NCBI GenBank assembly: GCA_947175325.1
Contig: CAMWME010000003.1
Coordinates: 1-64,000, forward strand
Length of the DNA stretch: 64,000 nucleotides
Direction of reading: 5' to 3'
Source of the DNA: an uncultured Clostridia bacterium
GTDB taxonomy: Bacteria > Bacillota > Clostridia > Christensenellales > Borkfalkiaceae
Below are positions 26,435-33,834 of the stretch, in pieces. Each line of letters begins with the position of its first letter. Positions within the stretch are counted from its first letter, which is position 1. The position numbers were made by a program, and so were the translations under genes. The notes below the pieces were generated by a model. It saw only the letters and a program-made list of their open reading frames with translations, had not been told where the DNA came from and ran no database searches.

Positions 26435-28669
26435 TTAGTCTTTGTTTACGTCCTTAACGAGTCCGTCTTCGATAAGCTCTTCCATCGTCTCGTAAGGATA
26501 CATTGCCGCGTAGTCACGCTCGGGCACGTTCCTCTTGATACCGTCGCGCTTTTCAAGCATAAGGTCAACGAGCCTTACCGCCTTCTTAACGCCGCGGGGG
26601 CTCTTAATCTTAATCATCGTAGGCGTGCCGTGCAACGACTTGTTGTTGGATACGTCTTTTTGGTGATATACGGAATACTCGATTTCCTTCGGGTCGATAG
26701 CCATATACAGAACGAGTGTCTTACCACGGATTTTGAAGCGCGCAATAGTTTCTCTGCCCTTGTGGAAACGCTCAGCACCCCACGCGATGTTAGAGTTTAC
26801 TTTACGATAGCTCAAAAGCGCGTTTCTTACTTTACCGTAATAGGTCTTGGTTTCGTCCGAGCTTTGGATAATTCTTGCAATGAAGCTACGGTTGTAGCGC
26901 ATCATGTTAAGGAAGTCAACGCCGTTTTCGTCTTCTTCGTCGCCGTCGTTATCGTCGTCATCGTCGTCGTCAGAATCTTTTGCTGCTACGACGACTACCG
27001 GCGTCGGGGGGGTTACCTCGACGACCTCGGGAACGGGCTCCTCTTCAACGACTTCCTCTACAACCTCTTCTTCAACGGGTTCTTCGATTTGCTCGATTAC
27101 GTCGGTTACCGTTACGAGTTCTTCCTCGGGCTCCTCAACGACTTCTTCTTCAACGACCTCTTCAACGGGTTCTTCGTACTCTTCAACTTCCTCGGTGGGA
27201 GCGACGATTACGTTCTGAACTACTTCAAGGTTTTGGATAAGCTCTTTAAGCTCTGCAATTTCGTTATCAATAGCGTTAAAGCGTTCTTCGTTCGTCTGAT
27301 AAACTTTCTCGCTTACGCTGTCTGACATTCTGTCAACGCCGTCTTCGTCGATAACGATTTCGTAATCGCTGTCTTGCTGCGCTTCGATAAGCCTCGTCGC
27401 AACGGCGTTGGTAATTTCTTCGCTGTCAACGGTAACGGTAGGCATTGCGTTTATAATCTGCTCTGCCACCTTATCCGCGATTTCGTCGGTGTCAAATTCG
27501 GGAAGGTAGTTTGAAAGCGCCGCAGCGGCTTTATCCGCAATAGCGTCCTCGTTGACGCCGGCAACGGTAATCTTCTCACTGATGCGCGCCGCCATCTCGT
27601 CGTAGTCGGGTTCTTCAACCTCTTCTTCGACGCTAGCCTCGCTAAGCTTTTCGGCAACCGCGGTTGCAATTGCGTCGTAGTCAAGTCTTTCGATAATCTC
27701 TTTGGAAATGGATTCGCAGCCCTCGTCGTCAACTATAATCTCGAAGTCCTCGGGCTTTAACGAGCCGACCTTCAAAGCGATAGCGTCGGCAAGCTCGTCT
27801 TCGTTAATCTCTGCACGGATAGGTGCGTCCGAATAGGTTGCCGCCGTGTAGTTCTGCACTTCGGGGATTTCGATTTGCTGTGCAACCTTTGCCGCAAGAT
27901 AGTCGTAATCAATTTCGCCGGCGGGCATTGTGCCGAGCTTATCTGCAACGAGGTCCGCAATGGTTTCGCTGTCAACTTCCGCAGTAATTTCGGGAACAAC
28001 GATTTGCTCCGCCACCTTCGACGCGATGTAGTCGGGTGAAACGTATTCTTGCGCGGGCAGACGGGAAGCAATCTTGTCTGCGAGATATTCGTAATCTATT
28101 GCGCGGTCTGCAACGGATACGTTGACGGGCAACGCCGAAGCCGCCGCAACCTCTTGCACGGGCATACGCTGTGCAAGTTTGTCTGCAAGCAAATCGTAAT
28201 CAATAGCTTGCACGGGCGCAACGTCTTGAACGGGCAAGCGGGCAATCAGCTTATCAACGAGCAAGTCGTAGTCAATATCTTGCTGCGCCGTATAAACGCG
28301 TGCACCCTCTTGTACGGGAGCGGCTGCGGGAGCGGGCACGCCCTCTCCGTTCGATAAAATATCGTTAAGCTCTTTCACCTTATCGGCAAGCGCGTTGAAA
28401 ATGCTTTCACTCTGCATCGCGATAAGTCTGAACTCTTGCTTTAACGCTTCGTAGTCGGTTTGTATTGCTGCTTGCAGTTCGCGCCCTTGATGGATTACGA
28501 AATTAATTTCGTCCCTTGCACCGGCAATCTGCTCCAAAGCAGTATTCATTCTGCTGTTGGAAATTTTAGATTGGTTAAGGGCTTCTTCCTGCTTAGCGGA
28601 TAAGTCACGCTGCCTTTGCAGTATTAGGTCTGCTTTCTTCGGCGTTTGCACGTTTTTGTTATCTGCCAT
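26435..28669 (-). CDS. Large acidic repeat protein of unknown function
   Basis: 744 residues. Residues 1-110 are coiled-coil-like (LQRQRDLSAKQEEALNQSK). From about 125 to 460 there is a tandem, degenerate repeat with core DYDxLADKlAxxLPxQ (IDYDLLADKLAQRMP, IDYEYLADKIASRLP, IDYDYLAAKVAQQIE, NEDELADAIALKV, and so on). Then a Glu/Val-rich stretch, a run of seven Asp, and a conserved-looking C-terminal domain of about 130 residues (FLNMMRYNRSFIARIIQS, WGAERFHKGRETIARFKIRGKTLVLYMAI). It has no signal peptide or membrane helix, so is probably cytoplasmic. CGAGGTG precedes the ATG. Similar C-terminal domains occur in other Clostridia, but I know of no assigned function. A scaffold or cytoskeletal-type role is speculation. 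Confidence 0.75.
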   Translation of the reverse strand: MADNKNVQTPKKADLILQRQRDLSAKQEEALNQSKISNSRMNTALEQIAGARDEINFVIHQGRELQAAIQTDYEALKQEFRLIAMQSESIFNALADKVKELNDILSNGEGVPAPAAAPVQEGARVYTAQQDIDYDLLVDKLIARLPVQDVAPVQAIDYDLLADKLAQRMPVQEVAAASALPVNVSVADRAIDYEYLADKIASRLPAQEYVSPDYIASKVAEQIVVPEITAEVDSETIADLVADKLGTMPAGEIDYDYLAAKVAQQIEIPEVQNYTAATYSDAPIRAEINEDELADAIALKVGSLKPEDFEIIVDDEGCESISKEIIERLDYDAIATAVAEKLSEASVEEEVEEPDYDEMAARISEKITVAGVNEDAIADKAAAALSNYLPEFDTDEIADKVAEQIINAMPTVTVDSEEITNAVATRLIEAQQDSDYEIVIDEDGVDRMSDSVSEKVYQTNEERFNAIDNEIAELKELIQNLEVVQNVIVAPTEEVEEYEEPVEEVVEEEVVEEPEEELVTVTDVIEQIEEPVEEEVVEEVVEEEPVPEVVEVTPPTPVVVVAAKDSDDDDDDDNDGDEEDENGVDFLNMMRYNRSFIARIIQSSDETKTYYGKVRNALLSYRKVNSNIAWGAERFHKGRETIARFKIRGKTLVLYMAIDPKEIEYSVYHQKDVSNNKSLHGTPTMIKIKSPRGVKKAVRLVDLMLEKRDGIKRNVPERDYAAMYPYETMEELIEDGLVKDVNKD

Positions 28670-28705
28670 ATTTACACCTCGTATGAGTAATTTTTCTGAA
28701 ATTCA

Positions 28706-28722
28706 TTACCTTTTTAAGGTAA
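28706..28722 (-). promoter_or_regulatory. Short palindrome near the start point of the repeat-protein gene
   Basis: TTACCTT / AAGGTAA with a 3-nt centre, just after a possible promoter on the minus strand (TTGCAA, 18 nt, TATAGG at 28729-28724). It could be an operator or a small leader hairpin. Confidence 0.35.
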
Positions 28723-28734
28723 CCCTATACTTAG

Positions 28735-28980
28735 TTTACACCCTTTTTTGCAAAAAGTAAAATTAATAACACTATTTTTTTCATTTATTTTCACTTTTTT
28801 TTGCGTTATTTAAGGCATATTCGGGGGGTAATCGCATTTCCGCCCCCTTCCGCGCCCCCGCTTACCGCCTCCGTTTTTGTTAGGTTTTAACACTTTTAAC
28901 GCCCTTGCGAGCCCGTTTTTGCCCGTTTTTTAACAAAAATCCGCCCGCTTTTTCAAAAATTTGCGGTTTGGATAATATTT
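28735..28980. other. Intergenic stretch with no recognised feature
   Basis: Between the divergent 744-residue gene and the tandem-HTH gene. AT-rich at its left end, then a C-rich plus strand (several CCGCCC / CCCCC runs). No open frame with a ribosome binding site, tRNA or strong hairpin was seen. Confidence 0.5.
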
Positions 28981-28998
28981 CCACTTGACAAAATGACC

Positions 28999-29043
28999 GT
29001 TTACCCGCTAAACTTGTATAATATACAGGTTTAGCGGGTAAAC
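28999..29043 (+). promoter_or_regulatory. 45-bp near-perfect palindrome around the -10 box of the tandem-HTH gene
   Basis: Arms of 15 bp (28999-29013 GTTTACCCGCTAAAC and 29029-29043 GTTTAGCGGGTAAAC) are perfect inverted repeats. The centre continues the symmetry (TGTATA-A-TATACA), with only the 29014/29028 pair mismatched. TATAAT (29017-29022) lies in the middle. AAGGAG and the ATG at 29063 follow. A bound dimer or tetramer would block transcription. Confidence 0.85.
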
Positions 29044-29062
29044 CGCCGCTAAGGAGAACTTT

Positions 29063-29500
29063 ATGGGGCTTGAAAACTTTCCGGATATATTAAAGGAACT
29101 AATTATTGAAAACCTTGCAAACCTCACCGAAGTCAGCGACGAGCTGGGCTGCGGCGAGTCCACTTTAAGCCGCTACACGACGGGCAAGGCGCTGCCCACG
29201 CTTGAAATGACGGTGCGGCTTGCGGACTATTTCAGCGTAACTTCGGACTACCTTTTGGGACTGAACGAGGAAAACACGGCAAGCAGATTCAAGCGCTGCC
29301 CGCCCTTTTCGAAGCGGTTTGACGAAGTACTTAAATACTTTCATATTTCAAGATACAAGCTTCAACAGATGACGGGAATAGCGGAGTCGGTTATGCGCTA
29401 CTGGGTGCAAGGCAAGACCGAGCCGACCATACCCAGCGTCGTCAAGATAGCCGAGGCCTTGGGCTGTACCGTGGACTTCCTACTTGGCAGAAAAAAATAA
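29063..29500 (+). CDS. Tandem-HTH (two XRE domains) transcriptional regulator
   Basis: 145 residues with two consecutive Cro/C1-like domains. The first, about 8-68, has ELGCGESTLSRYTTGKALPT and ends DYLLGL. The second, about 82-143, has MTGIAESVMRYWVQGKTEPT and ends DFLLGR. No ligand-binding domain is visible. AAGGAG lies 6 nt before the ATG. The palindromic promoter directly upstream suggests autoregulation. It is followed after 60 nt by a 50-residue protein gene in the same direction. Two HTH domains in one chain match a long two-armed operator. Confidence 0.87.
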   Translation: MGLENFPDILKELIIENLANLTEVSDELGCGESTLSRYTTGKALPTLEMTVRLADYFSVTSDYLLGLNEENTASRFKRCPPFSKRFDEVLKYFHISRYKLQQMTGIAESVMRYWVQGKTEPTIPSVVKIAEALGCTVDFLLGRKK

Positions 29501-29560
29501 AAAGCCCGTATAAAAGGCACCCGACTTTCCCATAATAATAGAAAAAGGCGGAGGCTTTTT

Positions 29561-29713
29561 ATGGGCAAAAAGAAAAACAAAATACAAAGACTGACCGAAG
29601 AACAGTACTACGCTTACATTGCGGGGCTTAAAGACGACGGCGTAAACGACGCGGCTTTGTTTGACGCTAACGGGGATATGTTAATCCCCTCCCCCTTCGA
29701 TAACGAAGATTAA
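29561..29713 (+). CDS. Small protein, 50 residues
   Basis: A short gene with a strong ribosome binding site (GGCGGAGG, 8 nt before the ATG) and its own terminator. The product begins MGKKKNKIQRLTEEQYYAY and ends with an acidic tail FDNED. It has a basic N-terminus, no membrane helix and no recognised domain. Codon use matches its neighbours. Co-directional with the tandem-HTH regulator, so it could be co-transcribed with it. Function unknown. Confidence 0.7.
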   Translation: MGKKKNKIQRLTEEQYYAYIAGLKDDGVNDAALFDANGDMLIPSPFDNED

Positions 29714-29723
29714 TAAAATAGTT

Positions 29724-29758
29724 GACGGCGGAGCAAAATTGCTCCGCCGTCATATTTT
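29724..29758 (+). terminator. Terminator after the 50-residue gene
   Basis: A 12-bp perfect stem (GACGGCGGAGCA / TGCTCCGCCGTC) with a 4-nt loop, followed by ATATTTT. Confidence 0.9.
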
Positions 29759-29855
29759 CCGCAAACTCATCACCCGCGCCCACTCAGCGCAACTAACGCC
29801 CGTTGCTACTATAATATATGGAATGGGTAATTAATTTGTGAAAACCGCAAGTATT

Positions 29856-31331
29856 TTACAATATTATGCAGATAACTCCGCCCTTGCCTTCATTGACAAT
29901 TTTTGTGATGGCCTTACGCATCTTGTTCTTTGTATGGTCTTGCATAGAGCCGACTTTGCCCGCCAAACCTTCCTTCACCATACCGCGAAGCGACTTGCCG
30001 AACACGTTGGTATCCCACATCGTGTCGGGGTTGGTTTCAAAGCCGTTCATCATACCTTGAACTATACTCTCACTCTGCGCCGCACTTCCCATAATGGGGC
30101 TGACTTCGCCCGTTACGTCGATTTTAACTATATGATAGCTCGGCGCGGTAGCACGCAGCTTAATGCCCACGCTTCCGCCTTGACGGACGAGTTTAGGCGC
30201 CTCTAAGCTCATATCCTCGTCGTCGGGGTGAACTATGCCGTAGCCGTTGATTTTAGCGCACTCCAACGCGTCCTTAATCTTATCATACCCGCGCTTTGCC
30301 TCAGAGGTCCCGCGAATATAGCGCATAAGCGTGAACTCGTCGCAAATCTCGTCGCCCGCAATCTCGGACAGCATATCGTAGAAAATGCCGTCTTGCACGT
30401 ACGCGGTAACCTTCGCCTTGCCGTCCGCAAGGTTCAAGGACACCGAAGGCTCGCCCTTCCAGAACTTGCAGTCTTTTAACATATCGTCGAAAGCCGTGCA
30501 GTCCTTCATTTTATTTACGGCAGACGCAGCCGCCTTAATCCTTTCCAAAAGCTCGCAAAGCGCAGAACTTTCTTGGGGCAAGAAGCGCATCCAGTCGGGA
30601 ATATCCACGTCAAAGCCCGTTACGGGGAACTCGAAAAGAACCGCTTTCAATACGTTCAACAGCCCCGCTGCGTCCAGCTTTTCACAGTTAGCCGCAATGA
30701 CAGCAACGCCGTACTTCTTTTCAAGGTCGTCGCGAAGCTTTTTCGCCGCCGCCTTTTCGGGGTCGACGCAGTTCAAAACTATAACGAAGGGCTTACCCAG
30801 CTCTTGCAGCCTTGCAACCGTGCGCTCCTCCGCATTGATATAGCCCGAGCGGGGAATATCCGCGATAGAGCCGTCGGTCGTAACCAAAACGCCTATCGTT
30901 GAATGCTCCGAAATAACCTTTTCGGTGCCGAGCTCCGCCGCCTCCGCAAAAGGTAAGGGCTTATCTGACCACGGCGTATTAACGAGGCGGGGTTTGCCGT
31001 CCTCCTCGAACCCGTGCGCGCCCTTGGTTATAAAGCCCACGCAGTCGGCAAACCTTACGTTTGCAACCGCGTTTTCGATTTTGACCTTAACCGCCTTAGC
31101 CGGAACGAACTTCGGCTCGGTAGTCATAATTGATTTGCCCGATGCGGACTGTGGCAATTCGTCCACCATAACAGCCTTGTCGTTGCCGTTCTCCACGTTG
31201 GGAATGACTAACTCCGTCATAAACTTCTTTATAAGTGTGGACTTACCCGTCCTTACGGGTCCTACCACTCCGATATAAATATCTCCGCCGCTACGACCGG
31301 CGATGTCCTCGTAAACGTTATAATCCAGCAT
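29856..31331 (-). CDS. spoIVA: Stage IV sporulation protein A (spore coat morphogenetic ATPase)
   Basis: SpoIVA polymerises with ATP hydrolysis on the outer forespore surface and anchors the coat. 491 residues, equal to the usual length. Walker A is GPVRTGKSTLIKKFMTE near residue 25, followed by VDELPQSASGKSIMTTEPKFVP and VRFADCVGF. The C-terminal region, conserved for assembly, is complete (NKMRKAITKIVNEGKGGVICIIL). GGAGG precedes the ATG. In Bacillus the gene is under sigma-E, and a weak sigma-E-like -10 (CATAGATT) is present upstream here. With spoIIE it shows the organism is, or recently was, a spore former. Confidence 0.96.
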   Translation of the reverse strand: MLDYNVYEDIAGRSGGDIYIGVVGPVRTGKSTLIKKFMTELVIPNVENGNDKAVMVDELPQSASGKSIMTTEPKFVPAKAVKVKIENAVANVRFADCVGFITKGAHGFEEDGKPRLVNTPWSDKPLPFAEAAELGTEKVISEHSTIGVLVTTDGSIADIPRSGYINAEERTVARLQELGKPFVIVLNCVDPEKAAAKKLRDDLEKKYGVAVIAANCEKLDAAGLLNVLKAVLFEFPVTGFDVDIPDWMRFLPQESSALCELLERIKAAASAVNKMKDCTAFDDMLKDCKFWKGEPSVSLNLADGKAKVTAYVQDGIFYDMLSEIAGDEICDEFTLMRYIRGTSEAKRGYDKIKDALECAKINGYGIVHPDDEDMSLEAPKLVRQGGSVGIKLRATAPSYHIVKIDVTGEVSPIMGSAAQSESIVQGMMNGFETNPDTMWDTNVFGKSLRGMVKEGLAGKVGSMQDHTKNKMRKAITKIVNEGKGGVICIIL

Positions 31332-31345
31332 ATCCGCCTCCGCAA

Positions 31346-31371
31346 AATCTATGTGTAAATAACTTATTTAC
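31346..31371 (-). promoter_or_regulatory. Possible sigma-E-like -10 and palindrome upstream of spoIVA
   Basis: On the minus strand CATAGATT (31353-31346) resembles the sigma-E -10 consensus. Just upstream is the perfect palindrome GTAAATAA-G-TTATTTAC (31371-31355). The -35 match is poor. Confidence 0.3.
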
Positions 31372-31397
31372 GGATTTTCCTTTTTAGAACGGATTTT

Positions 31398-31673
31398 TTA
31401 TTTTTCGTTTTTTAAAATCAAAGCAATGTCGGAAAGCGTTCGTTTGATTTTGCTAATCTCGTTTAAAGCCCGCTCAACCCTTTCTTCTTTAAGCGGCGCC
31501 GCCTCTTCCCAATACTTACAGTCTTTACGCGGCGTAAAAATTCTATTAACGTAGCATCTTCTTATAGCGCTTTTACAGCAATGTCCCCCTACCTTTGCCA
31601 GTCGGACATTGCATATTACGTAATGAGATACGTAGTGTTTACAATTCTCGCAAGTCTTTTCGTTCGTTTCCAT
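31398..31673 (-). CDS. Small Cys-rich, probable zinc-binding protein
   Basis: 91 residues. The N-terminal half has a CENCKHY motif, then Cys in ICNV, CC, C and DCKYW, giving seven to eight cysteines, consistent with one or two zinc sites. The C-terminal 35 residues are a predicted helix (VERALNEISKIKRTLSDIALILK), perhaps a coiled coil. The function is not recognised; similar small proteins occur in gut Bacillota and their phages. It lies just upstream of spoIVA on the same strand, 66 nt away. Confidence 0.6.
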   Translation of the reverse strand: METNEKTCENCKHYVSHYVICNVRLAKVGGHCCKSAIRRCYVNRIFTPRKDCKYWEEAAPLKEERVERALNEISKIKRTLSDIALILKNEK

Positions 31674-31769
31674 AAAATATTTCCTCTTAATGCAAGATTA
31701 ACATATATTATGCGAAATATGTTGCAACTACGAAAAATTCATAGTTGTTTTTTTAGACGAATAATTTAA

Positions 31770-31806
31770 AAAGCCGCCCGCGGGAACCCCGCGGGCGGCT
31801 TTTACT
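31770..31806. terminator. Strong GC hairpin, probable terminator after the GIY-YIG gene
   Basis: AGCCGCCCGCGGG / CCCGCGGGCGGCT-type stem with A/T tracts on both sides. On the minus strand it follows the left flanking repeat of the GIY-YIG gene. Confidence 0.85.
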
Positions 31807-31828
31807 TTATAAATAATCCTAACCATAT

Positions 31829-31859
31829 CGTCATTGCGAGGCTTGCCGAAGCAATCCAG
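31829..31859 (-). repeat. Dispersed palindromic repeat, left flank of the GIY-YIG gene
   Basis: On the minus strand, CTGGATTGCTTCG, then GCAAGCCT, then CGCAATGACG (31 nt). Identical to 49185-49215 in all 31 positions. ATTGC/GCAAT arms can pair. Confidence 0.85.
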
Positions 31860-31868
31860 ACGTTTAAT

Positions 31869-32165
31869 TTACTTTATCAGTTCATTATATAAATCTTCCC
31901 AATTTGGGTTCATAGTTTCTATTAACTTTAACTTTGCTTTACGCGACCCGCCTTTTATTTGTTTTTCACGCCGGATTGCATCGGTAATATCCGTGTACGT
32001 TTCATAATAACCGAGTTTATCTATATTATATTTTTTAGTAAACCCTTCCACCGTTTTGCTTTTATGCTCCCAAACGCGACGAATTAAATTATTCGTTACG
32101 CCCGTATACAGCGTCCCGTTTCTGAAATTAAACATTATGTACACGTAAGAAACGTACTCTTTCAT
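31869..32165 (-). CDS. Stand-alone GIY-YIG nuclease domain protein
   Basis: 98 residues, a single GIY-YIG domain of the YhbQ/UvrC-N type. The core is YVYIMFNFRNGTLYTGVTNN with the catalytic Tyr, then LIRRVWEHKSK with the catalytic Arg, AIRREKQIKGG with the catalytic Glu, and the family ending NPNWEDLY. It is a complete, probably active domain with no DNA-binding extension. The gene fits closely between two inverted copies of a palindromic repeat (9 nt and 12 nt from its ends). The characterised role of such stand-alone proteins is unclear (DNA repair or mobile nuclease). Confidence 0.9.
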   Translation of the reverse strand: MKEYVSYVYIMFNFRNGTLYTGVTNNLIRRVWEHKSKTVEGFTKKYNIDKLGYYETYTDITDAIRREKQIKGGSRKAKLKLIETMNPNWEDLYNELIK

Positions 32166-32177
32166 ATTTTTTCTCTT

Positions 32178-32207
32178 CTGGATTGCTTCGCTCCGCTCGC
32201 AATGACG
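32178..32207 (+). repeat. Dispersed palindromic repeat, right flank of the GIY-YIG gene
   Basis: CTGGATTGCTTCG, then CTCCGCT, then CGCAATGACG (30 nt), in inverted orientation to 31829-31859. A partial copy (GCGCAATGACGG) follows near 32238-32249. Confidence 0.85.
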
Positions 32208-32263
32208 AGGCGGGCGTTTTACTTTATCACTTTGTCCCGCGCAATGACGGTGCGGCGTTTATC

Positions 32264-32602
32264 CTATACTTTGGCAAAAAGAAGATTTCTTATGCGCTCG
32301 CGCGCCAAAACGTCTTCTTCGGAAAACGGCTCAGATTCATCATCATCGTTATCGTACCATATCCATTTTGAACAATACTGCGCGAACCACTGTAACTCAC
32401 TTAACCCCATATACGACAAAGATATACATGTATAATAATCTTTGCTCGTATCACCTACGTACAGCCTTGAACCGTCGGGCTGCACTTCTTTCGTGCAAGC
32501 TTTTTCAAACTTGCCGTCAATAATGCGCCACATATCCGCGAGGTCGTATATGCCGTCTGTTTTTACTTTCTGCTCGTCAAGCTGAATTAACATTTTCATC
32601 AT
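32264..32602 (-). CDS. Hypothetical protein, 112 residues
   Basis: No recognised family. The ATG at 32602 is used because GAGG lies 9 nt upstream; a TTG at 32617 would overlap that site. The sequence is acidic near the C-terminus (YDNDDDESEPFSEEDV), rich in aromatics (MGLSELQWFAQYCSKWIWYD), with no signal peptide or membrane helix. It follows the ATP-grasp gene by 31 nt and may be the tail of that operon. Confidence 0.55.
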   Translation of the reverse strand: MMKMLIQLDEQKVKTDGIYDLADMWRIIDGKFEKACTKEVQPDGSRLYVGDTSKDYYTCISLSYMGLSELQWFAQYCSKWIWYDNDDDESEPFSEEDVLARERIRNLLFAKV

Positions 32603-32633
32603 ACAGATGCGCCTCAAAAATGCGTATTAACGT

Positions 32634-33818
32634 TTATTTTTCCTTAATTACGTCGTCGATAAACGCGTTCATTTCGCCCTTGGTTTTGAAGTTTGCCAAA
32701 AAGCTTAAATTGCCCATACACCCCGAAAGCGCGTCGGGAACTTGCCAAATCTGCTTTACGTTGTCCTTATACTTGTCCGCAATCTCTTGCTCGGTATAAA
32801 GGAAAGGCTTGCCGCGTCTTCTGCCCGCATAGGCACAATAGAACTTCTCTTGCGGGGCAACCGTAGTTTTGCCGTAAGCTATCATATCCGCCCAAATCTT
32901 GTACACGTCGGTGCTGTTTGCGTAGTTCATCATATCGGGCGAGCAGCCGCCCGCGGGGCGCATGTTGACTTCAAGCGCAACCACCTCACCCTTCTTGCCG
33001 ATATGCTGGTCCTTGGAAAGGCGGAAAAACTCGAAGTGAACGAATCTGTTCTTAACGCCGAACGCCTTCAAGGTCTTTCTGCCCGCCTCGCGCACGTCGG
33101 GCAACGGGTTGTTCAGATAATAGTAACAGCTGTTGTCGTTGGAGTTTACTATATCCATCAAATCGCCCATCTCCACGAGCCCCGTTTCGAAAATGGGGTT
33201 GCCCTCTCCGTCCACTATCGCGTCGTAAGAGTTGACTATCGCGTCAAGGTATTCCTCCATTATATAGCCTTGCGGCTTTTTGCTTAAAAAGGCTTTCAGC
33301 TCCTCGTCGTTTTTAAGCTTATAGGTCGCCTCCGCGCCCACGCCGTTATCGGGCTTGACTATTACGGGATAACCGACCTCGGCTATAAACTTTTTACAGC
33401 CCGCAAGGTTTTTAACGAGGTAGTGCCTTGCAACCTTAATGCCCGCCTTTTTATAGTACTTTTTCATTTCGGACTTGTACTTCACCTTTTTCATATCCTC
33501 GGTGTGGAAGCCCGTAGTGATATTGAACTCGGTTCTTAAAAGCGCGTCGCGTTCAAGCCAGTACTCGTTGTTGCTTTCAAGATAATCTATCTTGCCGTAC
33601 TTGAAGGTAAACAAGGCAACCGCGCGGAAAACCTCTTCGTAGTTTTCAAGGCTGTTTACTTTGTAGTATTCGTTCAAAGAATTTTTCAGCTCGAACAAAA
33701 GGTTGTCGTAAGGGCAGTCGCCGATGCCCAAAACGTTAAAGCCGTTGTTTTTAAGCTCGCGGCAAAACTTCCAATAGTTTGCGGGAAAGTTGGGTGAAAT
33801 GAAAATGAAATTCTTCAT
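32634..33818 (-). CDS. ATP-grasp domain protein
   Basis: 394 residues. The ATG at 33818 with AAGGAAG upstream is preferred; an in-frame start at 33851 would overlap the preceding esterase gene. Residues 1-100 are a Rossmann-like pre-ATP-grasp domain (FIFISPNFPANYWKFCRELKNNG). The ATP-grasp fold includes YPVIVKPDNGVGAEATYKL, GYIMEEYLDAIVNSYDAIV and the metal-binding VALEVNMRPAGG. This group ligates carboxylates to amino or amide groups using ATP. The substrate cannot be told. It lies in a run with two alpha/beta hydrolases and a GH3 enzyme. Confidence 0.85.
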   Translation of the reverse strand: MKNFIFISPNFPANYWKFCRELKNNGFNVLGIGDCPYDNLLFELKNSLNEYYKVNSLENYEEVFRAVALFTFKYGKIDYLESNNEYWLERDALLRTEFNITTGFHTEDMKKVKYKSEMKKYYKKAGIKVARHYLVKNLAGCKKFIAEVGYPVIVKPDNGVGAEATYKLKNDEELKAFLSKKPQGYIMEEYLDAIVNSYDAIVDGEGNPIFETGLVEMGDLMDIVNSNDNSCYYYLNNPLPDVREAGRKTLKAFGVKNRFVHFEFFRLSKDQHIGKKGEVVALEVNMRPAGGCSPDMMNYANSTDVYKIWADMIAYGKTTVAPQEKFYCAYAGRRRGKPFLYTEQEIADKYKDNVKQIWQVPDALSGCMGNLSFLANFKTKGEMNAFIDDVIKEK

Positions 33819-33834
33819 AATATGTACTTCCTTA

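Noticed and set aside
26904-27240. Ser/Thr-rich and Arg/Leu-rich plus-strand frames
   Set aside because: They arise from the low-complexity Glu/Val/Asp coding DNA of the 744-residue protein on the other strand.
32183-32371. A short frame whose translation starts MLRSARNDEAGV
   Set aside because: The peptide is a translation of the dispersed palindromic repeat and its partial copy, a common annotation artefact, not a gene.
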